Shown piece by piece: positions 30,330-41,200 of a stretch of DNA of 44,460 nt. Each line of letters starts with the position of its first letter. Position 1 is the first letter of the stretch. The DNA is from a virus, in IMG/VR virus record IMGVR_UViG_3300005581_002677, positions 1 to 44,460 of that record. The stretch is one strand, 5' to 3'. The notes under the pieces are model-generated. The model saw only the letters and a list, made by a program, of their open reading frames with translations. It searched no databases and was not told where the DNA came from. The position numbers and the translations under genes were made by a program.

Positions 30330-32210
30330 ATGGCATCATTCTTTAAATATGCGGAACGCAATGTTGACTCTCAGATAAATTGGTCTGAGGTAGGAAAGAA
30401 CGTAGTTGATATGCTCCGTGAGGAGGATAGATTACGTGAGGAAAAAAAGGCAGCAATTGATGAAGCATCAAGACAATTTGGGGAGACATTGGCTAATGCT
30501 CCTACAGGTGATTTTAAATCTGCAAATGAATGGATATTAGGATATGCAGCAGATGCATCTCAAGCACGTTTGATGCAGGATAGACTTTTGAAAAGCGGTA
30601 TGCTTAAGGTAAAAGATTATACCGTTATGAGACAGAATCTTAATGATGGTACTAATCAAATGTTCCAAGTTGCTAAGGAATATCAATCTCATTATCAGGA
30701 GGTAATGAGCAGAATGAAGAATAATGAGAGTCAAGATATAGAGAGTTTTATTGCACAACAGGTTGAAGGACTAAGTAATTTTAAAAATACGAAAGCGTAT
30801 ATCAATCCAACAAACTTTAGCGTAAGCCTTGCAGGTATGAAGAAGGAGATAATAGATGGCAAGGAAGTTATGGTAATGGATAATAACCCTGATAATTATG
30901 TAAGTGTCAATCAACTTAGAAACAGACTTAATTCTCGATTTGATAGATATCAATACGTTGATGCCATCAATACACAAGTAGAGGCATTAGGGGAATTTCA
31001 AACTGCAGATATATCAAGAGTTGCGGGTCTTTATAAAATGGCACGTGTCACAGATGTATTAGACCCTACAAACAGAACGAGATTATCTGACGAGGATAAA
31101 AAAACAATTACTGCTTATCAAGAATGGGAAACTAATATGATTGGTGCTCAGTTGTCTAATCCACTTCACATATCGAGTTTATTAACTAATGCGATTGATA
31201 AAGTTCCCGGAACTCAGGATTTCTATGAGCCAACCTTTGATGCTGAGTTAGCAAAGACCAATAAGAAGTATATTCTATTGAAAGATGATGGAACAGGTAA
31301 TGTTCAACCTGTTTTTACTGAAGAGCAAACTAAAGTAGCAACTGAGTTCCTTCGTGCTCAGACACGCAATGCTCTTGATAGAAAGGTTAACATACAGGTA
31401 ACTGCAGAACCACAAGTACAATATGCACCTTCTTATGTATATGAAAGAGGTGATAAGGTTACTAAAGATGCTGATATGGGTAATATGATAGGTAAGTTTT
31501 ATAGCGGTAATGAAGGGCAGATAAATGCTGCGAGGAGTTGGTTGTTGGCAACTCCGGGAGTTACTTTTGTTGATAGAAAACCTTCAGGACTTATTGTTAC
31601 TAAAGATGGTGTTACAAAAACATTCCCATTTCAAGAAGATGGTAAGAAAACATCATATGATGATTTCGTTGCTGCATTAGGAAGATTTGTTGACCAAAAT
31701 GTAGATATGAATGCTATGCGTAGAGGTGCTGAAAAAGGAGCAGGTGGAAAGGTACTTAATACAACATATGAAACATCAGGTAGGGCAGAGCAAATGAATG
31801 TTGATGCTGAATTTAAAAACTATGTTGGCTCTTTATTTAACGCTGAAAAAATAAAAGGACTTACAGATTCTGAAAGCAGTGCAGTTAATTACTTTAATGG
31901 GATAATAGGTTCTATACCCGGACTTACAGGATATAAAGCAACAGGTGACGGTTCGTTTGACCCTTCATCTGATGGTGTTTTAATTAAAGATGCTAAAGGA
32001 AACCAAGTGCTTGAATTTAGATTTGATGCAGAAAATGAGACAAGTTCACAAGAATATATTCAATCATTAGTAGACTTAGCAGTAGCCAATAGTACTGCGG
32101 AACAAAGGTATCCTATTGCAAAAACTCAATATGACCGTAGGAAAGCAGAAGAATCTAAACCTAAACCTAAACCAAAACCTGCACCGGGTAAAGGGAAATA
32201 CGATAATTAA
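30330..32210 (+). CDS. Putative internal virion or cargo protein (626 aa)
   Basis: The sequence is charged, soluble and mainly helical in its first half: ASFFKYAERNVDSQINWSEV, GKNVVDMLREEDRLREEKKA, then AADASQARLMQDRLLKSG. A middle domain (residues 245-340) contains LDPTNRTRLSDEDKKTITAY and FYEPTFDAELAKTNKKYILL. Residues about 430-625 are mixed and end in a Lys-Pro repeat tail (KPKPKPKPAPGKGKYDN). It lies between the membrane-active internal protein and the 3520-residue protein, so it may be packed in the head and ejected. No enzyme motif was found. A role as a structural cargo is an inference from position. Confidence 0.65.
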   Translation: MASFFKYAERNVDSQINWSEVGKNVVDMLREEDRLREEKKAAIDEASRQFGETLANAPTGDFKSANEWILGYAADASQARLMQDRLLKSGMLKVKDYTVMRQNLNDGTNQMFQVAKEYQSHYQEVMSRMKNNESQDIESFIAQQVEGLSNFKNTKAYINPTNFSVSLAGMKKEIIDGKEVMVMDNNPDNYVSVNQLRNRLNSRFDRYQYVDAINTQVEALGEFQTADISRVAGLYKMARVTDVLDPTNRTRLSDEDKKTITAYQEWETNMIGAQLSNPLHISSLLTNAIDKVPGTQDFYEPTFDAELAKTNKKYILLKDDGTGNVQPVFTEEQTKVATEFLRAQTRNALDRKVNIQVTAEPQVQYAPSYVYERGDKVTKDADMGNMIGKFYSGNEGQINAARSWLLATPGVTFVDRKPSGLIVTKDGVTKTFPFQEDGKKTSYDDFVAALGRFVDQNVDMNAMRRGAEKGAGGKVLNTTYETSGRAEQMNVDAEFKNYVGSLFNAEKIKGLTDSESSAVNYFNGIIGSIPGLTGYKATGDGSFDPSSDGVLIKDAKGNQVLEFRFDAENETSSQEYIQSLVDLAVANSTAEQRYPIAKTQYDRRKAEESKPKPKPKPAPGKGKYDN

Positions 32211-32227
32211 TCATAAAATAAAAGGTA

Positions 32228-32235
32228 TAACTTTG
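32228..32235 (+). promoter_or_regulatory. -7 promoter box, probable leaderless start of the giant gene
   Basis: TAACTTTG ends five bases before the ATG at 32240, in the 29-base gap after the preceding gene. The predicted transcript starts at or very near the start codon. Confidence 0.62.
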
Positions 32236-32239
32236 TAGT

Positions 32240-35200
32240 ATGGATGAGTTGAAAAAACTATATGATGGTCTTGTAGCAGATGGTCTTTATACAAAGTCAT
32301 TTGATGAGTTCAAAAGACAAATACAAGACCCTTCATATCAAGATAGACTATATAATGGGCTTATTGAAGATGGTCTTTATACAAAGTCAAAGAGCGAGTT
32401 TTTAAGACAATATGCCGTTGGTCCTGCAAAGCCAATTATTGAACCTGTAAAAAAAAAAGAAGAACCACTGCCAAGTCAGCAGCAACTGTCCAAAGGTATG
32501 GCATCTTCTTTGGCAGGTGGTTTATCGGTATCGTCAGATACTGATGCTCAAGTTCCATTAGAGCAACGTAAATTCAAACCACAGTTTGAAGACAGTCCTA
32601 TTATAGAACAGGACAATACGTTCTTTGCTGCTCGTCCGATTATTGATAAGCAAAAAGTTGAGGAGTACAAACAATATAAGCAGGAAAAAAAGAACCTTGA
32701 GGAGTTAGGTAAGAAACAGGAGAGGGCTAAGGCTCAGGAGGATGAGCAGATATTCAAAGCACAAAACCTTGCTGCTACCAAAGATGAGCAATTTCAAAAA
32801 TATTTAAAGGACATTAATGCTAATCTGATTGACAAGTCAGAGGGTGATGTTGTTCCTGAATTAAATAGAAGATGGAGTTCTTATGGATTTCATTTTGAAG
32901 AAGCAGCCCCCGGAGCAGATGCAATGTATGCTCGTACTTCTGATGGTAAGCACGAACTGTATATTGACCTTGACCCATTTACTACTGCAACAGAAGTTCA
33001 AGAAGCAAAGAAACTTCGTGACTTTCTGAATTTATATGCACAAGCCCCTGAAAAAGAAAAGTCTGAGGACTACATAGGTAAGGCACTTCGTGCTCAGAAG
33101 ATGCGTGATGTTGGAATGCGTAATGATGATGGTACGTATTCAACTGTTAAGTTCGCATCATTTGAACAAGATGGTAAATACTTTGTAGTCCCTACACTTT
33201 TCCCTAAGGACCCGGTTGCCACATATACAACCAACAAAAATGATTGGATGGAGTTGCCTCTTGAACAGGCTATTACTGAGGCTCGTAAGCGTGGTGAGTT
33301 ATTTCAATTTGACAATGAACAAGAAGCAAAACAATTTGCTGAAGGAGATTGGAAAGATGTAAATGCATTTGATGTTGAGGGTCAGAAGTTCTATAAGGAT
33401 AAGGGTTTAGATTACTATGCAGAGAAGCAGAAGTATAAGAACTATACTAAACTGCAAGATGACATTGAACTTATTGATAAGATTCTTGAGAAGAAACCAA
33501 TAAGCCCTGAAGAGAGGATGAACAATCCTCAATACTTTGCAAGTGATGGAAGAAGACTTTATAGTGACGAAGTTCTCGAACAAAAGAAAGAAGAAGTAAT
33601 AAAGAAAAAAGACAATCTTCTTGAACAGGTTTACGACCTTGAATTTATGGGTATTGGTGAAGGCAGTATTCAAAAGACACGAGAAGAGTTTGACTTAGTA
33701 CTTGGTAAGCGTCAGAATGAAATTGCAGGAGAGGCTATCAAAACAAATGCTGCAGCAAAGCAAGAGTATGATGCTTTAAATGAAACTGCATTAGCAGTTT
33801 ATAATGTACCCATTGATAAGATAAGTACTATTGTTCCAAAGACACCTCAAGATGCAGAGAACATAAAGAATCTTACTGCACAGTTAGTAAAGGTTAAGTC
33901 AGCACAACAAACTGCAGCAACAAAATTTGAGATTGCAAAAACATACTATGATGCCAAATGGAACAAGGCAGCAAATAGTGAATACGAAGAGAATTGGTCA
34001 GGGTTTGTTACGTCAGTATCAGACGCTTGGAACAATGGTCAAGCAGCAGAGCAAATACTTTTATTGACATTAGGCGTTAAGGATGCTGCTAATGTAAAAG
34101 ATAGACAAGAGGCTGCTCGTTTGATTGTTGAGAATCTATCTGATGTTTCAGGTAAACAATCAAGAGTTTTGACAAGAACCAATCTTGCACGTGATGGTGA
34201 ATTTTTAAAGGCAGTTCTTTCTGACCCACTTGAAGCAATGTCTACTCTTGCTGCTACATCACTAACTCAGATGTTGCCATATGGTAGTTATATTGTAGCA
34301 AGTTCAACTGCAGCAGGTGGTGCAGCAGGTGGTGCAGCAGGTCTTGCAGGTGGACCATTTGCAGGAGTAACTGTACCGGGTGGTTTTATTACAGGAGCAG
34401 GATATGGTTTTAGAACAGGTATGGCTGCGACTCAATTGGCAATGGAGTACACCAACTCTATTATGGACGTAATGCGTGAAAAAGGATATGACCTTATGGA
34501 CCCTGTTCAAGTTGAGAAGGCTCTTGCTGATGAAAGTGTATGGACTCAAGGTGGTGAGAAAGGTTTAGCGAGAGGTATTCCTATTGCAGTAGTTGATTAT
34601 TTAACTTCAGGACTTGCAGGTAATGTTTTTAGAACAAGCAAATTAGCATCAGTTCCTGTAAAAGTAGGGGCACAGGTTGCAGAACGTGCAATATTTGACC
34701 CTGCAGCAGAAGCAGCAGGTGAATATGTGGCTCAGACTGTAGCAGGTCAGGATATTGATTTAAAAGAAATTGCATATGAGGCATTAGGTGGCTTAGGTAG
34801 TAACACTTCTCATATGGCAGTAAACCTATATAAAGAAGCACGGAACAATTCAAATGCTGCTTTGGCATATGAACTAACAGACATAAGTCGTGTAGCCCGT
34901 GAGACAGTAAGTGATGAGAGAATCTCTCAGTGGGCAAACAATATGCACCAACTTGGTAAGATTGACGCTGATGTTAACCAACGCATACAACAGAATGTTG
35001 GTCTCCGTAGAGAGGCACGTGAACTTGTATCTGTTGGTAGAACAAGTCGTCTTCTCGGTGATGGTAAAAAAGTTGAGGCACGTGTAATGGAATTGTTGGC
35101 AGCAAGAAATGAATTGTCTGCCACTCAGAATCGCAGGGAAATAAACCGTAATAAGATTTCTCAGATAAACCAAGAGATTGCTACCATATCTGAGAACAAG

Positions 35201-38200
35201 AAACTTCTTCCTGAGAATAAGGAAGTAGCAGGAGACGGTGTAAGCACTGCAGTTAATCTTGATTCTATTCTTGGTACAACTCGTGAGGGTGTATCAAGAT
35301 TTGTAATAAGCGGGAAAACCTTGACCCGTGAACAGTTTATCAAGGAGTTAGATAATATGAGCAACCGTAGGCTCCTCCGTGCTCCTGTCAGTATTGACAA
35401 CGATGAAGAGGTGCAGAAGTTGTACGAACAAAAAGTAAAAGATGCCATTCAAAAGCAAAGCCCAAGTCAGGTTTATGTTCAGTCAGAAGCCGGAGTTAGC
35501 GAAACGGTGGAGGAAGGAAAACCCGAAACAAAACCTGAAGTCGCTCCCCAAGAAACTGAAGAAGAAGTAAAAGCCAAAGAGGATATAGTGTCTTCAAAGA
35601 CACGCCTCGATGAAATTGCTGAGGCAATCCCTGAGCGTATTGATTACACTGAGGATGACCTTGTAAACTTTGACACGTTAGAGGAGAACAAGACACGTGG
35701 TGTATTGGCAGCATTAGCAGAGAAGGTTGCTGAGGGAACAAAACTTTCAGATACTGAGAAGACTGTATATGATGCCAATAAAGCACAGGTTGATGAGTTC
35801 TCTAATTTGGTTGCCGAGCGTACTGCAATTCAAGAAGAGGTTGCCGACCTTGAGGCTATGCTTGGAAGACGAGCAGAGTTCCGGGCTGAAGAAAGAGTTG
35901 TTCCTGCTAATATTGAAGAAACTACAAAAGCGTTAGAGAGTATTGATGAAAAAGAAATAGAAAGCCTACCATTCTTATGGAACCACTCTACACAGAAATT
36001 TAATTCATTTGGTGAGGAAATAGAATTTGAAGAATTTACTCCCGGTGAAAGAATATTTAGAATTGGCAATACATCAGTACAACCTATTTGGTTTTCTAAA
36101 AAAGCATATGCCACAGGAAATGATATAAGACAAATAAAAACAATTATAGATGCTAAGAAAACATTTGACTTCAATAACGAAGAACAAAGGAAAGAATTAG
36201 AGGCTTATGCATCTGAGAAGTATGGAGATAAATTCAAAAATTTGTCAGATATTATACGTGATGGTAATTGGGAATCATTAGAAGAAGAGTTTAATGGAGC
36301 AATTCCTGCTTTAATAAAAGAAATTGGGTATGATTCTTACTTATCAAGAGAAGGTGACCAATTAACTGTGGCTGTTTTTGAACCAAGTCAAATAAAAAAA
36401 GTAACACCACAGTTAATAGCTGAGTCATATAAAATTGCTAAAGAAAATGGAACTAATCCTGAACTTGTAAAGGCAGTTGAGAGTTTAGTTTCTAAACCTA
36501 AAGTAGAGTTCCGGGCTGAAGAGGAAGTTGCAGAAGTTGCTATTGATGAGGTTGAGGCAATCACTCAGAAGATGAACGAGATGACTTCAGGTAATGTAAA
36601 TACTGAACTCGCTCCATCTGAAACCGTAGGTAGAGTTGATGTAACTGACCTTAGCAATAGAGTTGGAAGAGCAGTTCCAACTGTTGGGATGAAAGTAGTT
36701 AATGGAATCCCTGTTGTGTTCACAATATCAGACCAACTTACTACAGGAGAGGTTACGAATAAAAGTACAGGAAGAATTATAAAGAATTTATTTGGTGGTA
36801 TTGGATTCAACTATGCTAATGAAAATTCAGCGTGGGCATATACTGCTGAAAAAAATGCAAGACAATCTTTAGAAAAAGCCCAAAAAGTTTACGAAGAGAA
36901 CAAGCCAACATTTGAAGAGTTTTGGAGAAACAATCCTGAATATAATGGTCTTGTTCCTATGATGGTTGTGAAGATGGGAGAGGGTTCTATTCTTTCTAAC
37001 GAGGCTACTGCTCGTGTTCTTGCTGATAATATCAAAGAGTTCCCTGAGGCTAATAGAAGACGAGCACTGAGTGTTCTTCAGTCACAGTTAAAGAAAGATA
37101 TTAAGTCTCTTAATCAAAGAGCAAAAGCAACAAAGAATAAATTAACTCAGAGAAATTATTTAAAAGAAGCAAGTGGATATCAAAATGTTCTGAATTTAAT
37201 TTCAGAAAACAATATTCAGACTATTGATGGATTACTTGCTACTGAGATTTTTACTAAAATAGAAAATCTAAATGCTCGTAAGGACCTGATTAATATGATT
37301 GGCTATGGTAAACCTAATCTTCCCGGTGAGGTTAAAAAACCATCTAAGCCAACAAAAAACTCTTTAGTTGCTCGTGCTATTATTGGTATACCTGCTACAC
37401 AGGAAGTTAAAGATATCAATCCCAATAAGAGATATGAACTTTTGAATTTGGCTGAGGTAGTAAATACAATTACCGAATCAACCATTGCAGATATTCCAAG
37501 CAGAAGTATTATTGGTATTGTTGGTATTGATGTTCTTAATCCAAAAATACTTAACACAGAGAATGGTGATTTCAATCATCCAAACTATCAGTATGGTTTA
37601 GCAGGTAGACCAATTGGTGTGTTAGAAGAACCTGTAGCCCTTGTTAAGGCTTATCCTGAAGCATATAATCTTGCTTTAAAGGGACTCATAGAAGCAGAAT
37701 CAGAATTTGTAAAACCTATAAAAGATGGCAAAAAAATTATTAAGCCCGGCAACAGACTCTTTAATCAGCCCCTCCCGGAGGCTTCGGAAATTGCGGATAG
37801 ATATTATGAAAAAACCTTTGGAAGAACTCGACCTAAGTTCTACGGTACAAGAAGCATCGACAAAGAAAGAGCAAAAAGAATCGCAGATGCCTTCATAAAG
37901 ATAGTAGATAATCCAACTGCACCTGATGTAAGAAAAGCATATGAGGCTATGGCTCAAGAAACTCTTGAGCAATATAAGTTTATGCTTGACGCAGGATATG
38001 TAGTTGAGATTAATAACGATGAGCCATATGCTAATTCACGTGAGATGATTGAAGACTTACGTGAGAACAAGCGTATGAAGATATTCTCTACTGAGTCCGG
38101 ATTTGGTGATGAAAAGATTACACCCGAGCAGCGTGAAAGAAATGTATTGCTGCGTGAATCAGGATTCTTTGATGTGAATGGTCAGCCATTATTGGTAAAC

Positions 38201-41200
38201 GATGTATTCCGTGCAGTGCACGATTTCTTTGGTCACTCTGAATTGGGTAATTCATTTGGTGCTATCGGAGAGGAGAATGCTTGGAACGTACACGCCCGTA
38301 TGTATTCTCCATTAGCACGTCAAGCAATGACTACTGAGACACGTGGTCAGAACTCATACGTAAACTTCTCAGGAGTAAACGAGAGGGTAGAGGCTATGCG
38401 TCAAGAGGCTGCTAATCTTAGAGAGCAAGGTAAACTTGAGGAAGCAGAGGCTCTTGTTGGTAAGATATATGAAGAGATATCATTTGCTGAACAGAAGCAG
38501 GGTATTCTTCCAAAAGAGTTTTGGGATGTTGACACAAAGGATATTGGAGATAAAGAATTTCAACCTTCATCTGTAGAGTCAATACTTACAACTACAGTTG
38601 CAGTACAAAATGGATTAAGTCAGAATGAACTTGTTGGTGCAGTAGCACAGGGTGATATTTCAAATGCAACTAAACTTGCAAACTTCTTGAACAATTCTTT
38701 CCCCGGAGTAACCATATCAACTGACAAGGTTTCATTTGATAATGTGATGGCTCAGGTTGGGACCGAGATGTATATGAGGGGTGACCAAGTTATCTATGGT
38801 GTAACCGTTGATGGAGATATCTACATAAACCCTGACGTACACAATAGTGAGTCTGCTCTGTTCAATACAACCATCCACGAATTTGGTCACGTTTGGACTG
38901 ACTATCTGCAAACTTCAGAGAAAGGCAAACAGATATACCAACGTGGAGTTCAACTGATTGAGGAAGGTATTGCCAATGACGAAAAGGTCAAGCAGATATT
39001 TGAGGCTCAGATGAAGAAGTATCCCGGAGACCGAGCAAGAGCCATCAATGAAACAATGGCTATCTTAATTGGTAACAAGGGTGAAGTAATAACAAACGCA
39101 GCAATCAAGTCTAAGTTCAAAGAATGGTTGTTGGGTGTATGGAAATTCATCAAAGAATCTTTCAAGATGTCTCAGGACCTCACTGAGGAAGAGATTCAGA
39201 ATCTTACATTAGACCAATTCATTGGCACTGCTTTGGCAGATATCTTCAGCGGTAAAGAGATATCGATGACAGAGGCTCAGAAGAAGCAACTGAAGAACCC
39301 TGAGGCTATGTTCAGCAACACACAGTCTATGCAGTCAATCATCCAACAGGCACGTGCAAATGGATTCTCTGACGCTGCTATCAAACAGGTGTTGTTGAAC
39401 CGTGGATTTAAAGCAAATGACATTAACAATGCACTCGTAGTTCAGATTGATATTACCACTGACTTGCCACGTGAGTTTGCAAACGTAGAGGGCGGTGTTC
39501 AAAAAGGATATCAGTTGTTTACAGAAGTACGTGCTGCACTGCAGAGGTTCGCTCATATGGGTCCCCGGGGTGGTATCCGTAGAGAGCAGACCAAGACTTG
39601 GGGTGAGATTCGTGAGAAGGCTATTGAGTTACTGAAGGCTAACCCAATCTTCCAAGCACAGTCTGACACCGTTCAGATGGAACTGATTAGTGCTTTCGAT
39701 AGAAGCCTTGGAACACAGGCTAATACCAATGTTACCCGTCAAATAAGTGCTATTAGGAATAACCTGCGTCAGCGTAAGATTGGTGCGAAAGAATTGCAAC
39801 AGGCTAAGATTGCAGTGAAGAACCTTATCCGTTCTGTGCTGCCAAAGTCTGATATGTATTCTCAGGCTCAGATTAATAAACTGATTTCAATCATATCAAA
39901 TGCTACTGAGAGCAGCATACTTGCAGACACCGAGAAGGTGATGAAGATTGTTGAGCAGCAGAGAGCGAAGATGAAAAACTCTGTTCTCAAGAAGATGGTT
40001 GAGTTGGTGAACAAGAAGGCTAAGGCTGCAATGACAACTACCGGGAAGCGTAGGAGTCGTGGTCTTGATGCTGAGGGTCAGGCTTTCTTTGCTCAGGTTA
40101 AGCCAATACTGAGAGCAGTTATGAACAATGACATTCAGTTCATGCTTAACATGGCTACTGAGTTGGCACAGGCTGATGCTGATGGCTCAATCAATGAAGC
40201 CATTATGAAGCAGAGCCGTGGTGAGCAACTTACAGTACAGGAACAGGCTCTTCTCAATAAGGCATACGCATTTGATACCTTTGGTGATTTGATGAGTATG
40301 GAGTTGGAGGATGTTCAGCAGTTGTTGAGTGAACTTGAAGATGCTCGTGCTGAATCAATACAAAGACTCAAGACACGCAGAGAAGTTCGTGCTATGCGAT
40401 ACGCAGCACTGAATGAACAGGCTACTGCACAGGTATCTGAATTGAATCCGGAGTTGTTTGTTGAAGAAACAGATGCTAATGGCAATGTAACTGTAAGACC
40501 AAAGAGTAGGAACGAACTTATACAGGACCGTGCTGCTATACGCAGGGCTTTCCAACAGGGTAAGATATGGTCAGGATTCAAGCAGATAGTTGCACGTTGG
40601 GACTACACCTCTATCACAGGAATAAAAGATTTCTTCCGTAAACGCATTCTTCATTTAGGTTCTCTCGTGAATCTGTTTGACAATGAAGCAACGGGAATGA
40701 CTTTCTTCCGGGACAATATCTATCGTCCTCTTAATAGGATGGATGAAAGGTCCAAGGTTGGTTACTTCCGTGAGATGACTAACTTAGATTCAATTGCTAA
40801 TAGTATCCCGGGGATTACCAAAGGGTATAAGCAGATTCGTAATATGCTTCAGACAGGCGTACACGAGTTTACTATCAATGGTCAGAAGCAGATATACAAC
40901 GCAGACAAACTGCTTCGCATATATGCCCTGTCACTGAATGACGTTCAGCGTGGAAAGTTAAAACAGATGGGTTGGGATGATGCTCAGATACAGAAGATTA
41001 AAAGTATCGTGGGTCCTGAGCCAATTGAGTTTGCAGATAAGTTGGTTGATTACTTTAGCAATGACTACTACGAATCAATCAATAATGTATACTCCCACGT
41101 TAATGATGTAAATCTTGGATACGTACCTAACTACTTCCCAACAATAACACAGTCTCAGAAAGTTGACTCTAAACTTTTGGAAGACGGTGACTTCAATGGT

